A stretch of DNA of 64,000 nucleotides, from assembly GCA_002633005.1 (NCBI GenBank), contig NMRA01000260.1, positions 234,328-298,327 of the forward strand, given 5' to 3'. Position numbers and translations under genes: made by a program. The notes beneath the pieces were generated by a model, which was given only the letters and a program-made list of their open reading frames with translations, made no database searches and was not told where the DNA came from. Positions 30,553 to 45,500 of this stretch are shown here, in pieces. The DNA is from Phoronis australis. Lineage: Eukaryota > Phoronida > Phoronidae. Every line of letters starts with the position of its first letter. Positions within the stretch are counted from its first letter, which is position 1.

Positions 30553-33500
30553 GTAAGTCCACGTTCAAATGTTCTCGACTTTGTTGACATGTTTTGATCT
30601 TTTGGTTTTACATGTTGTTCTGTCGTATGGGGTCACTGTAGCCCCAGAGTCATGTATTGTGATTTAAGGACTATTCTTTGTAGTTAATTTTATTTGTTTT
30701 TGCCAAGAACTGTTTAATTGTGTTATTTTTGCTGTGACTAAACAACATAACTTGACTGTGGCTAAACAACATAACTTGACTGTGGCTAAACAACGTGCGG
30801 CAGGCCTACACTCTGTCTCTGTTACTTAACTCAGTCAGAGTGTGACTGTCAATATTCAGGCCTATCGTAGCGCACTGTTCTCACCAGGCTTTCCATCATG
30901 TTCAGATTTTGAGCCACCATGTTCAATTTTTTATTGATTGCCGCCACTTGTAAAACGTTGAGTGTCATATGGCATGCAGTGTGAATCTCACCATAATTTT
31001 TACCTATCTATTATGTAATTATTCTCAAAATTGTTTCACCTAATTTCTGATTGACGTCATTCCTTCCTTCCCGCTTCACTGGTGAGAACACTGGGTATAC
31101 CGAACACTGAAGTGGAATGAAACTGCATTCATTATACCAGTAGCTATAATTGAAAGTGTTATTGTAACCGTACCTAAAGCCATGTCTAGGAATGATATCA
31201 ATAAATACTTGTTTCTAGTTTGTATCAATTTCTGCTTTCAAACATGTGACATAAAACGCTTCAATATTGTGATAGCATAGAAACGCCTTTCACTTTAGAG
31301 CAATTTCAAATTCTGACGCACTTGCATGTCAGGTGTAGTTGAAAAGGACAGAATACATTTTTTCCATTTATGAATAATTTCAGACATTGGACATTTTTCC
31401 AGAAATTATTTAAATATCTAGCCTTGAAACAGTTAGGTGAATTGTCAGCATGAAGTTCGCGTTTAGAATTTAAATATTAAAAACATTGGTAATTCCCTCT
31501 GCATAAAATCTCAGCCTAAGACACGGTGAGCTGCAAGTGGTGGTGAAAACTGTCCACAAACTACTCTGTCGCCATAGGACCATCTGGTGACAGGCTGACT
31601 ATGTATTCCATTGTGTTTGGCGCTATATCGAAAAATGTCTAATGTTGGATCCTAGTAACTGTATATATAGAAAAGTGTGTGTGTGGTGTGGATTAAGATT
31701 GAGCTAAAACTGGTACATAGTTTTAGTTTGAAGGTTTAGAAGGTTTAGGAATAGGAAAAATAGAATTGTACAGATTACACTTTGCTTCCCTGTGGAAAGT
31801 GACAAGTGCAGCAAAACTAGTTTCCAGGCATGGAGTAAGTTGGAATATGAAAAAGGATAAATCTCGACAAAACCAAATATAAAACGATGAGGTAAACTTC
31901 ACATTTGACATTTGAGTGATAACAGAATTTTATTATTAAACTTTCTTAGCGTACTTGATATAGGAAAAAACAAATGCTTTTTAAGTTTGTTACTAAAAGC
32001 TGTATTTCTCCACTGCTGAACTGTCTTTGTTGAATTGTGAATGGAAGTGTTTTGGAGTTTTGATACATTACCAGTGACTCCCCTGATCTTGATTTGTTGT
32101 CGAATGAGCTGGTAAATCAAGCTACGTGCAGATGCGACATTTTCAAATTTATAATTTTTGGGTTGGCCATTAACAGGGTTGAGTTGCATAGATGTAAGAG
32201 TCTGTTGAAGGACGCTAATGTGATCAACGGGGCTGGTGGTAGATGGATGGTGGTGGGGAGGGAGAATTTTTCTCTTAGCCAAACAATTACCCTCAGAAGG
32301 AAGAATAATCTTTCCCCTCAGGTGAGCAAGAGCGCTAGTCAAAAAAAAATGAAAAAGAAAATGATTTCTCAATTGAAAAATGGACCAAAGGTCTGACGAA
32401 ACACCCAAAATTGCTCATTGCAAGTGGAGCGAAAAATCAGGAGTTTGTCTGCTTTGTGATGGCTAATTGCCTCCTCAGGCTCAATATCTCATGCTCAGAT
32501 TCATGTTTTATGTATATGCGTTGTGTACGAGCCTTCTGTTTTTTCCCAAGCAAACAATTGCGACACTAGTCTGTGTTTTGTCGGAACGCGTGCTCGTATG
32601 GGTGAATGGTGACTTGGGATTTTTACTAGGTTTCTAAACAAAATCTGAGGCCCTTCAACAGTAAAAAGCCTACAGCAAATCCATTTTGTCTTTATCCAGT
32701 TATACAGGTTGAAATGCAGGTTTGTTAATACAGCTTTGTTCAACAAAAACAAGCGTCATTGGTTAAATATAGACTTGGGTTTAGCACTAACTGCCCTGTG
32801 TCATGAATTTTAACAAAAACATTATAAACATCTTATGCCCCTTGTCTTTCAAATTGTGTTTATATGACTTTGACCCAGAAAAAACTGACACCTTACCAGG
32901 TAGCAATGTGACTTGTTGAGGCCACTTTGTGCAATCACATTTTCACAAAAAATGTGTGGTTGGGCATTGGCAATTGAAATCACATTTGTCTCATGACCTG
33001 TTTTTGTTGATTAAGTACTTATACCAGTTACCATACCTGTCGTTATTCATCACTTTGCACAATAATAATTGCCAACTATGTCATTTTTATATATTAAATG
33101 CTATGTGGCAAAAACATTTCAAAAATTGAGCTTCATAACAACCAAAGACTTCTAATTTTGAACGCACAAAATTTCTGAAAACATTTCCTGGTGGCAGGTG
33201 TGGTGTTTTTAAAACATATAAAGTAATTAGGCATTTATTTTTTTGGAAAATTTCACTTTTGCTGCTGTATTGTGCCCTAAATAGATGAGATTTTGCTGTG
33301 ATAACTTAATTTGCTTCATGATTACGGTAAAAATTCTTCAGTTTGGGTTAACGAAAAATTAATTATTTTACTCAAGTTTGGAGCTTGTTTCAAATTCTAG
33401 AAATAGGCAATATTGGCTGTCCCAATTTAAGATTCAAGAGTCACCGAAAATAGGTCAAAACTACCCTCTATGAAGATTGAAAACACGTCCGAAATTTGAG

Positions 33501-36500
33501 AAATATTGTGAATGCCAAAACCGCCCGTGTCCCAAATTCCAAAGTCAAGAAAATTAAATAATTAGTTTCCATGTCCTAAATTCTTGAGACTGTCCTAAAC
33601 TGGAGATTCTTTAATCTTTACCCTAGTAACTACAGTCCTGACTTCAAGATATATTTGCATGTTCCTAACTATGGTAATGTATAGCAGGAAATAAATGACA
33701 ATGCTATTTTAACATAATATATGCTAAACAAAGTGCAGTTGTATTCACTGACAACTTGTAAATGTGAAAACAATCTACAGATGACCTTTTCACTCATGAC
33801 GTACCTTGTGGGGGGGGTCATATAGTCCGCATCATTCAGTGTTATTTCCCAGCACAACCTCATGATGCTTACTTTTTCACCACAAAACTTATTCTGAAAA
33901 GATTTGGCAATTTTCGACGTACTGCATAATCACTTCGTTCCCTGCTAATTTGACCACGCAATCACAGAGATAAGGAGTTACTTCATCTTGAAGTGTTCTG
34001 CACAAGTTTTTTTAAAAAAAGAGTAAATTCGAAACCTTTTGCTACTTAATTGCTTCAAAGCTGAAGTGCTAGAAACCTAGATGTTTGAATCTTTCAGTCA
34101 CATTGAATATTTGAAAATATAGCATTAGGTAATGGTATGTTGACTTGATTATGAATAAGGGTTGTGCTATGCATGCAGGCATGCAGCCATGTCTTTTGAT
34201 GATGTTATGCAATGATCAGGTACTGGCATATCCAATAACTGGGGCAAGGCGGATGTTGTCGTTCTATGCATGACAATGAACACCTAATGCGATTAAGATA
34301 CACAAGAGAAAACCCTTCTGTATGTAACTGCAGCTAATAATTACTTCTGGCCTGCCTCAGGTTTGCGTCCACACAGGACTTAGAAGTGGCCTAAGTTACC
34401 CTAGAACAAGTTACCTGACCTCGATAAGGTGGAATAAGTTGTCACAAATGGGGTAACTTGCTCTAGTTTAAAATAGCGTTCACACTGCCTCCAAACCTAT
34501 CTAATACTCATTCCAGGAGGGACTTGTTCTAGGGTAAGTCACTGTCTGTGTGTGGACAGCACTTATGTTGAGTAGGAAATCTGCTATAGAGGACTTTGAT
34601 CACAATATAGTACTAAAATGAATGTTATGCTCCAGTAGGGCACACATCCTGCAGTTGTACACTGCTACTTGAGCCTTATCTCTATGTTATGTAAATGGAA
34701 TCATTTTGGCCTGTCATTCTACTCTACTGTCCCACTACTTGGTATAGTTCCTATACCAAGCAATTCACAAGCTGTTTCTCTCATATGCGATATATCATTT
34801 TCGTATTGTCCTTCTCAGCTCAGAAAATTATAGCAGTACCCTCTGTAAGAGTACAGTTGAATGTGGGATTTGTCTATTTTATGGTGAATGTTATATTCCA
34901 GCAGAGTAGTTGCAACTGTTCCTTGGTTTTCCAAAGTTCTGAAAGCAGTGTCCGCCAGTTTACACTGTTGGGAGACTTCGATCATCAGTGCCTGTCAGTT
35001 TGTGGCAATGTTTTTAGAAGGAATAATCCCAGTAATATGTAGAATTTCCTCTTTTCTCACACGTTTCAGATTCCCCCGTTGTAATGGTGATACATGCAAA
35101 TGGAATTTTTACTAAGTTAGTTGTCAATTCTTTGCTCTTTAAATGGCCTCTCACACCAACACATGGATGTGTCTGGGATTGTTGGTCACTATGAATGAAT
35201 AACTTCAGTCTCTGATGGAAGTTTACTGCATAAGTTAACTTCACAGTTAACAGGTGTAGTATGAGTGGTTAACTTTAATGTCATTGCAGGTGTCAGTATA
35301 CAATGGCACATGTTATGGTTCTATTGGATTTTTTTTTTCAAATATTTGCCATTCTACCTCTATATGCACTTCATTCAATTTATTATACAACCATGTATAT
35401 GCTAGACTTCGATAACTTCGATGCCCCACCCATCAAAGTGCGTAGCTACAAACTACCAAAGTCTGTCTGAATTGTTCAAATAATTTTACAGTTGTTTACC
35501 TCAAGGCTCCTCTGTTACTCCAGTTAAGTTGTCATGAAAAGACCTACAAAAAGTCATTCCACAATACACAACAGTTTAACATTTAGGGACAAAGAAGTTC
35601 TACAAATGTTTGGGCGCTATGTTTATGTACCAGTGAGTGCCTACAATTTGTATGAATGAAATCATAATTTCTGTTGTGTTCTTTTTGTAGTCATTAAGGG
35701 TAGGATTTTTCTTAAAGATATCAACAGGCAGTCAGGTGGTCATATATTACTTGTACTTACAGTACAGTATTTTTTCTTATAGTTCGTACACTCTATTAGT
35801 TCGTTCACGACCCTTGAAACATGGCGTTTGTTGCTAATAGTTCGTACAGTAGGCGTCTGAGGCAAAAATAGTTTGTACACAGAACAAAGGTTCTGTTACC
35901 CTCAGATTAGTCCTACACAAATAAATTTACAAAAGTGCGGAGTATCAGTACCGTGCCGTCCTGTAGTCTTGTTAGAGCCGATTCCGGTGACTGTAGCGCG
36001 CAGACGACAAATGACTATACAGTGCTCCACTTGGATTGCAACTATTCTCACGTGGCAACGTTGTAGAATTGCGCGCATGCAATCTTCATGTGTTGTAGAT
36101 GCTACATAATATAGATTAAATTTATGGCTACAGTGGTCCCATGACATGAGTAGAGCTGTGCGCGTATTACCTGTAAAGTTCTGAGTGCACAGAGCAATTT
36201 ATTAGTTGTTTGACAAAATAAATGTTTGAAAAACTAATTCAGGTGTGTTTTCTATGGTTGGGAATGTTTGTGTTCGAGACTCCATGACCCAGTGAATTGT
36301 CAACTAAGGATTAGTGCAGCTGTCTTATCTCGAACGTCTGGCACCGCTCACTTCAGTTGCCATTGCCTGAAACAGAATCAGAGGTGAGCAGACATGAGCC
36401 AGTCGTCAATCAAAAGTTACTGCAAGGGCATTACTCAACAAGTATTTGTTTAATATTTTATGTAAAAAATACTAATGACTTTGACTGGGGATGAGTCTTA

Positions 36501-39500
36501 TGAACCCGTACAGTGGGGGTCCTAGGGAAAAAATACTTCGTATAGTAGGTGGATCGAGCGAAAAATAGTTCATAACATGTCTTTGTCGGTAAAAATAATT
36601 TGTAAACAAATCGCCGATTATTCGAGTAATCGGCAGTTAGTGATGAGCTCTAACCAGCAATGCCTACTTAGCGAGCATGCAAAAGTTCGGTTCGGTTGCA
36701 ATCACCCCAGGACTCAGCACTAGACATTTGTGACCTGAAATTTGGAAATGCGAGCCGAGACTGGTCATCTCGTATCAAGTCGCAACATGCGCCCTGGAAA
36801 TTCCCAAGTACGCGAGCCTAGCTTTTGGCGGCAAGTAGATACCTGGCACTTGTGCAAATCTGGCCATTATTTGGTTTCCAAATCAAGTTGAACACTAACA
36901 GAGAACAGCCATCTTCATTGAGTTGTAAACATGTCGCAGGAACATTGGATATCGTCTTTGGGATAATTCAGAACCGATCTTAGACTCGTTTCATTGGCTG
37001 GTGTTTTGGGCTACTTTTGTAAATTTTTGGATGAGCCGGCAAAAAATTCGGACCACGGCATAAATATGGGATAAATTAAAAACTTCACAGCGATGTTTCA
37101 TTCATTAGGGACTAACTTACCAACTTTGTGATTAAAAAACATTTGTTTTTCAAGATGTCCTGATTAGCCTATTACAATATCCCTGACAATATCATCGCAC
37201 TGTGGCACTGGTCAGTCCCGCTGTTTGCGTGATATGTTCCAGCAGACAGTGACTTGGAAATGCTGTCAAATATTGGCCTGTTTCAATATGCATCTCTTTT
37301 TTATGGCAAGACACCTAACAAATTCTCCAGCCCTGTTATCTGGGGCTGAGCATGTGTGCGTATGTATGAGTCACCTGTCACTCACATAATGTTGCTGCCA
37401 ATGTAACATGTGCTCCAGTGTGGGAACATACACGCGCCACTCCAAAGTCGCGCATCAACAGAGAACAGCGACGATCCTAACTGAGAGAGTATACTTGCTT
37501 GACTCTGTACCGGATAAGGTTAAGCGACCCAGGTGTTTACTACACTCTTTCACAGTGCTACGAAAGATAGCATTGTAAGGCATTGATTCCATTGCATGAG
37601 CAATTTCACAATAAAAACATTAGTTTGATGTAATTTTGATTGATTTTTCAAAAAGTATTGAGGCATGTTTTTATAAGGGTAGCAGCAAATTTTTCAAACA
37701 TTGTTCAGATAATTGTAGTTTAAAATGTTAAAGGGGTTCTTTGTTGTAAATGGTTGGTCAGAGTCAAAATTTTTGGCTTCTTAATTTTAACAGATGCCTT
37801 CAGGTCAACCTGTGTCTAGCTCAACAAATTGGTTGACTCCTGACACTGGCATTTCAAGCACAAGTTCAGTAGTCAGTTCCTTACACAGTAATGTTTTTTG
37901 ATCTCATGCGGTCACCTCGTCTCAGTTTGATACTTGTTTTCTGCGGCCTGAACTTGATTAGAGTTCTCCCGGCGACTAGCTACCCTCTCGTCAGGCTTTA
38001 GTCTGTGGCTATGCGCCAACGCCTGAGGACTGTTTCTCTGTGTTTGGCAAGTCCTGGCTCGGACTAGCGTCTCAACAGAATCTGGAGTGCCCGCGGATAT
38101 CCAAGGTCATTCACGGTCATGTTTTGCCATCCAAAAGGTTTGTTGACTGCTATATTTTGCTGGTGGTTCTGGGAGATGTTAATTGCTTGTCAGAATTTAG
38201 AGGTATCCACTGTTGTTATTCTGTAAGTTGTAAATAGTTTAGAACTAGGAATTCTTGGTATCTGCTACAGGGACTGTGATACTGTATTGTCATGAACTGT
38301 TCTCAGTCAGGGATTGAAACCTTCTGGTTACTTGGGTATTATGTTTCTAGGAAGTGGTTTTTGGCTGTTTATGATATGGCTTCCTACATGTCTTATACCT
38401 ATCCTTGTAAACGACAACATGTTTAGTTTTATCTAGAGTAGTTTTTAGTGCAAATGTTTACCCTCATTTCCATGTGCTGCTTTGAGTTCGCCTGTAATCT
38501 CCCAGCATCATGTCTGCATAATGTGTGGGATGCATGCTTCTGTTTGCTTGGAGGAAATTCTAGGAGTTAATCCATCAGTGTCTGACCTTGTGGGGGTGTG
38601 ATTGCCAATGAGATGTACTTGACTTTATCTAACGTGACACCATTTATGGTCTGATTTTTCTTTCCTTCTTAGAATTAAAGGATGGTATCCTAGTGTTTAT
38701 ACGAGGGTCAAAGTTCTCTTTGAATATAATTTCCACATCCCGGATTCAATTAACTTCTTTCGGATTCAATTAACTTCTTTCGCGGAAGTTATCAAATGCA
38801 TTGTGCTATTGACCCAGTTTTTGAAAGATAGGGCCGCACACTAATTCTGTGCTGAGTCACAGGTGAAGCACGATTCATTGCATCCAATCCGCTTTTCAAA
38901 AGAAATTTCTCATCATTGCAATTCAATATGAAAAAGTGTATAAAGTTTATTAGTATTAAATGAACAAGTGGCCATCCAATTTGATGTAAAATAGTCTTGA
39001 GGAGAGCAGCAAATGCCCTTCTGAGTCGCAACATTGTGGGTAAATACTATAGAATGAGACAGCATTGTGGGTAAAATAGGTCAGAATCAGAGAGGGTGGT
39101 GGGGTACTTAGGGAAGTGGCTGTTGTTTTGGCATTGAGAAATTTGAACTAAACAATGTTGGCAAATGTAATGATACGTGCTTGCCTTGTGATAGTGCTAA
39201 TAGAGGGGCTGAGAATTTGATACTTATTTGAAATGCCCTACCATAATTTCCTTTTTAACTTATTTAGTTGGTTCAGTTCAGTTTAGTGTGATTTTTTCAA
39301 AAAGCATTATGGTTTCAGACCAGTGACTTTTGCAATGGATGATTGTGGATTGGAATGGTAATATCTGGCTTTTGTAACAAGGGTTGTGTAATTTAATCAT
39401 AACTGTTGGGTTCAGGCGTGGGTCAATTTATATGATAACAGTGACCTTTGACACTCTTGATAACTGACATGTTTTGTTTGTGTGGTAAAAGGTAGTTTTC

Positions 39501-42500
39501 GGAAAGTGAAGTATACACAGCACTAATTAAGTGCAGTGTTGCTACAGCTGCACTCTTCAAATTTGAAAAGAGGTGGTGAATCTGCATTGAATCAATCAAT
39601 GAATTCCATTCTTCACAGTAAAGTTTCCTCAAATATTAGAACACAATATGTTGGAACAGTAAAATTTTATTTTATTGAAATTTCAACAGTGGTAAATAAG
39701 GAGACAGTTGTACATGATTCTTTGTTAACTAAACTATGTATTGCTGTCATCAACAAACACCCGGTGAAATTTTGAACATTTATAGCAATACAGTAAACAC
39801 CTGAAAAACGAGAAAATGACAATTTTGGTAATCTGTATGCCAGCTTGAGATTTTTAAGAATCAAATGAAATTTAAGTTTTAGCATCCAATGAACCAGCGG
39901 TGACTGTGTGTTATGCAATCACTGTCAGAATTGTTCCTAATCCTTTTGATGAAAGTGTGGACATTTGTGCAAGTGTTGAGGAAGTGATTAATGGTTGAAA
40001 TATTTAATGTTTTCCTTAGTGGAAATGCAAATATTTGAAGAAAGCCAAGCATGTATTGCTTAGATGTTGGCTGTATCGCTATTGTTCTAATTTGAACGAT
40101 ATGTAGCTTGGGTTAAGATTTGGCATGCATCAGTAATATAGATGCTGAAATGATAATATTGAGTCATCAACATAAACTTGTTCATAACAACATCATTGTG
40201 TGTTCTCATCCCTTGTTTTGAAATTTGTTTGTGATAAAGAATTACATTCACTTACCCTGTCTGCATCTGTGTTTTTAAAATTTTCTCTCTGTGACAAGGA
40301 ACTGATTTTCTTATACTGAAGTGTATAATGATTTGGTAAGGATCTGCTAGTTCTTCTTGAGTCTAACAGTTATTCCTAATCTGAGTCACGGCAAGATGAG
40401 ACTGATTTTATATCAATAAGTGTCCTACCCTGTCTTAAACAGCCAATGGTAAAACAAGTGGAAAATTTATCAGCTATGGAATTTTTATGTGTATTATGAG
40501 GACATAATCATTGAAGTCTGACCTGAAGGCAGTATCATATGTTAAAGCAAGCTTTCTCAAAAGATGTCATATTTTCTCTCTTATTAGTAATTAGCATGCC
40601 ACTTCTTTGTTTTTGTCATTTTTGGTGCACAGCTTAAATTTTGACGACTATTAGGCCATAGTCCATTCGACTCTTAGGAAGCCTAGAACATCACTTCTGT
40701 GGCTAACTTTTTGGGGACAAGATTATTTTGGTGTTTTTAAGGATATTAAGTACTATACTTTAAGAATCTAAACAGTTCCCAGGGTTTGACTTGTACGTTT
40801 ACGAGAAATTTGACCTAAAAAATCTTGACTTTGCAAAATTTGGCACAGAAAACCAATCTTCAAAAACCAACAACACTAGACCCAAACTGAATGATAATTT
40901 GATTGGGTTTTGTTCATTTGAAGTTACTGGACAAGAAAATCGATAAATATTATGATAATAGGTGGAAAATTACTCAAAAAAGACATAGAAAATTTTTAGC
41001 AGCGCCTTCTGTTGGCTAGAAAACATACTACTATATTCTGTCTGAACTACCAGAACAATACTAGTGTTAACCATTTGGAACGTGATAAAGATTTGATATC
41101 ACAACCTACATATGAACATTAACAACATACATTTCCATCTTTCTGCAATGAATTCACTGTCATCACTTTCATTAATTGTTACGATTAATTATCTTTATCC
41201 ACATTGCAGTTCATAGTCAACTGTCACAGGGAACGATACACCATTCAGTCCTGACATCCACGAACATGATAAAATGTAAATATTTCCATTTGGTTTCAGA
41301 TTTAAAGTTTTTTAACAACATAGCACACACTTTTTATGTTTGTTCATCCACTCCATTGTTTAGATATTCATCATTATTGTCATCAAAAGTTGTTTCTTGA
41401 AACCCTGTTCACAATCTCGACAGTCACACAACTTTGAACATGGCATGCCCGACTTCAAACAAGAGCACTCTTTTGTACTAAAACCACTCTTTTTACAGTT
41501 TTAATTAACATATTACATGACATTTGCTGGGGCTAAAGGCAAAGTCAGCCAGTGGAAATTCAGACTACCATACTCCAAAAGTCACCGTTACCAACTGGAG
41601 ATGGTGCACTGACATGCTGCAAGGCTCGTTTGTGAATGCCACACTAGTAGTTTGCTCTTTTGGCATGTAACAGCAAACAATCATGAATAGGAGGCAGAGA
41701 TGATTCCATCAGATTTCGACCTGAATATGTGGTGGCGTGCTTTGTTACCTGTTGATGATGAGTCGTCGTACAGCTTGCATGCAAACTGTTCATTGTCTTC
41801 ATTGAGTTGACCAGGAGACACAAAGTAATGTTGAGCCCAACTTTAATGACAAAGTTTAATTAACAAATATCTCTGCAAGCCTGCACCGTACCCGGAATAA
41901 ATTTTTTTGTCAACCTGAATAGCATTTCATCTAAACAATCAGCCTTGTTACAGTAATCCTTAATTTTACTAAAACAGACAACCAAAATGCTCTCCATTCT
42001 AGCACAAGTGAAATTTTATTTTGTCAAGTGCTCAGCTAAAGTAAGCATTAAGAGAAATGAGCAACATTACTAGGATTGATTGCACCATACAGTTGCCTAT
42101 TTAAGACATGGAATTTTTTTATCATCCTTAATACCGTAGTTCAGCCTTTGAAAATAGAGGAATGGTCATTTTGGCAATAGTTTTTATGTGAATTTGAAAA
42201 GCGTCTTATTTACCATAGAGCTAAAATTTCTTTTGACGCTTCCTGTTTTAGATAGCATATAATTGGAAGAGTAAAAATTTTCTTACACCAAAAATTCTTT
42301 AAAATTAAGGAATCTCCAAAATGTGAGACACTGAAACCCGAGCAACATTTGAATTTTCAAGATAATGAATTACAGAACACAGGCAATATTTGCATTTTTA
42401 TATTTCTCAAATTCCAAATGCAGCTCATGTTTTTACGTAAAAGGGTCAGAAAATAGGCTGGGAAGTTCATAAAGAGCAGAGCTGATCACTCACATGTAGG

Positions 42501-45500
42501 TAAAAACTACAGCCAGTATCTTTTAGATTGCACCCGATAATACTGGAAATTTATCAAGCTAATTCTTTCTCTTTTCTCTGTCCTAAACTAAATAACTATA
42601 ATACAGATTGTGATAGAATAGCTCTGTTTTTTTCTCAGAAACTTAGAAACTTCTCAGCAATAATACTTTTCTTGCACTCATTGTTGATCCTTTTGTTTGC
42701 CTTAGACCACGTAATACCTGAAAATTCCAGGAGCTCAGAAATTTGAGCAGAATCTGAGACATGAATGCAACAAGGAGCAGACATCTTGCCAGTCATTTGT
42801 GAAGTCGCACACTCGTTCAATAATTCATAGTTTCAACGGTGTCCGAGCTGGCCCAAAACTGCCGTTTGCGGAAGCACAAAATGATTCAAGAACATGCCAA
42901 GAATTGTATGTATGTCGGTATGATTTCATGAATCAGACAACTTGGGAATGGGAAAGATACGGACACAATATTTTCCTGACACTTGATTGGCTGTTCTGAT
43001 CGCACTAACACCTGGTGGCTAACATATTAGTTTAGGCTATTTTTTTCCAACTTTTATGGCCTAATGTTTATGCTTTTTACCCTCCCTATATTGAGTTCTG
43101 ATTGATGAAGCTCAAATTTGACTGCTCTGTAAACATGCCATTACAGTGGTATGCTCATCATTTTCATTCTAATCATAGCTTAATTTAGGAATATTTTACA
43201 ACTGGTGTCAATTGTACCTAATTATGACATAGAAAGTTAAGTAACAAAAACATGATGCTATGCTTCATATAAGAACATTTCGCTATACCTCAATATCATC
43301 ATCATTAGGTATTGTACAGTCAGTACACAGATGCAGTAACATATGTACAAAAGCAACACAAATTCATAATCCATCACTTCACATCACTGCATAATACAGT
43401 ACTAAACATCCCACGTCTACCACAGCTCTTATTTTTGTTATTTTCCTTTCTATTGGCCATCTGGCCAAGAACTGGCACATAAAAAATAGCGAGGAGGTGT
43501 TTCAATGAACTGGTGACCACAATACTTGATGTTTAAAGAACAGCACTATCACAAGCGTCATCAAGATTCCTGGTGATCTTTAACCTAAAAATTCTGTTCT
43601 TTTAATTTGACCCTTCCTAATCTTTTATATTGGGTAGGGCGACGAAAATATGTTTTCCAGTTCATTGCTGCAGTTGCATAGCATCGTTTTGCGTGCACCA
43701 GTACTAGTGACTGCCTAGTATGTTTGGTAAAGAAAGAGCCAGTTGTTTACACTAGTAACCTTTGTTAATTCCCAGTTCTGATTGTAGTGAACTTACCTGT
43801 ACGTATCTGTAAACCTGTTTTGTTGAGGAACAAAGTGAACCCAGTGGTTGTCAAGTTAGTTGTTAGTGATTAACCATACCATGCTTGTTAGTGATTACCA
43901 TACCATGCTTGTTAGTTATTACCATACCATGCCTGTTAGTGATTACCATACCATGCTTGTTAGTGATTACCATACCATGCTTGTTAGTGATTACTATACC
44001 ATGCTTGTTAGTGATTACCATACCATGCTTGTTAGTGATTAACCATACCATGCTTGTTAGTGATTACCATACCATGCTTGTTAGTGATTACCATACCATG
44101 CTTGTTAGTGATTACTATACCATGCTTGTTAGTGATTACCATACCATGCTTGTTAGTGATTAACCATACCATGCTTGTTTACACCCATTTAGTCAGATCA
44201 TCGACAACCGAAGATTTTGGGGTATTTTGGACAAATTTAAAGTCTAAAAAGACTTCTATGGTAACTGGATTTTAGTTCATGAGAATCTTGAGTGCGGTAG
44301 TTGAAATTGCGGAAGCTTGAGGTCAATAATTAATTAGTCATGATTCTTAATGGAGTCCACTCACTTTTCCATGACTCGTTTTATGGATATCTCAAACCTT
44401 ATTCACAAAAATTGGTCATTTTACAATATTTCACATGTCATTCTCTGGGGAACTTCAAGTACAAAATATTTACCGTGTAGCAGAACCACGGTGTAACCAC
44501 ACAACCACTTGGAAATTTGTTTGTAGTCCTAGGCCAAAGGTTACAGGGTTGTCACTTAAATCGAATCTCCCACCAGGTACAGAGCAGCCTCATACGTACC
44601 CTCAGTCCTTTAATTTACCGAGTCACCATAAAAATGAGTCAACGAGTTGTACATATGATAGAACAGTGCCGGGGATAACGAAAGACAAAACAGATGAGTT
44701 AAAGCGACCCAGGTATTTACTTGACAGTGAACTTAGACCCCCTGGTGTTATAAAAGACCCATTACTTTGATGTTCCAGTCCCGTAACCACCTGATAGTGA
44801 TCTTTTTTATTCTTCTCTGCGTAGAACCCACTTCCACTAGCGCCAATTTTCATTCCCTGGGTCGCTAGTCGACCACATCGTAGATTTTTCAGGCTCCAAT
44901 CTATGGGAAGAATTTTGATCTGGCTGAAGCTGGCCAATGTATAAACAAAATTATTACGGGTGGCTATACAGGTAGGTGGAAACTATATCTACACAGGCCT
45001 AGGCGGAGTTTGCCCCAATCAATCGTATCGTAATAACATTTACTACTGTAGTCATTCAGTTTCTTATTACCGCAAACATTCATGTATAGCATTCGTTTAT
45101 ATCACTTTTGATGTTTTAGGAAATATGGTAAGCCCCTACTGCTCTACTAAGCAGGGCTTGGAATTTTCCGCGGAAACACGGATTTCCGCTTTTTTCAAAT
45201 GTGCTTTCCGTTTTTTTTTATAATATTTCCGCGTAAAAAAATTGGATTTGATATAAAATTTCCGCGGCAAATTCCTTTCTTACCGCGGCGTTGCAGACGA
45301 CGTTCACCTCGAAAAGCGGAAGTTGCTCTTTATGTTTTGGAGGAACGTAAATTGTCAACATTGCCGGGGCATCTGGGACAGCGTGGTGGGATTTTCAATG
45401 GCGTCTCGTGTTATTGTTAAGCGCGGCGACAAATACTACCGCTCTGTAGCCAAAAATGTGTTCGTTGGGAGTGGACGGGCGAGCTAAAAGGACGCAGACG

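Noticed and set aside
31899-32408. 169-codon frame on the - strand, the longest single frame of the window
   Set aside because: No motif and no splice context of its own. It overlaps exon 2 of the + gene, which has strong splice sites and fitting phase. Chance length is possible in 64 kb.
35075-35220. Possible exon after CACACGTTTCAG on the + strand
   Set aside because: The frame is open for 40 codons, but the - strand is also open there, no donor was found, and a link to exon 3 would need a 31-base intron.
36310-36384. Exon-like stretch before GAG|GTGAGC
   Set aside because: Three frames are nearly open and the acceptor has no pyrimidine tract.
42634-42708. Leu-rich stretch after CTGTTTTTTTCTCAG on the + strand
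   Set aside because: Good acceptor, but its phase does not follow exon 7 and the downstream connection is unknown; kept out of the gene model.
43860-44275. Frames encoding repeats of MLVSDYHT and MLVITIPCL
   Set aside because: Produced on both strands by the 24-bp minisatellite; not genes.
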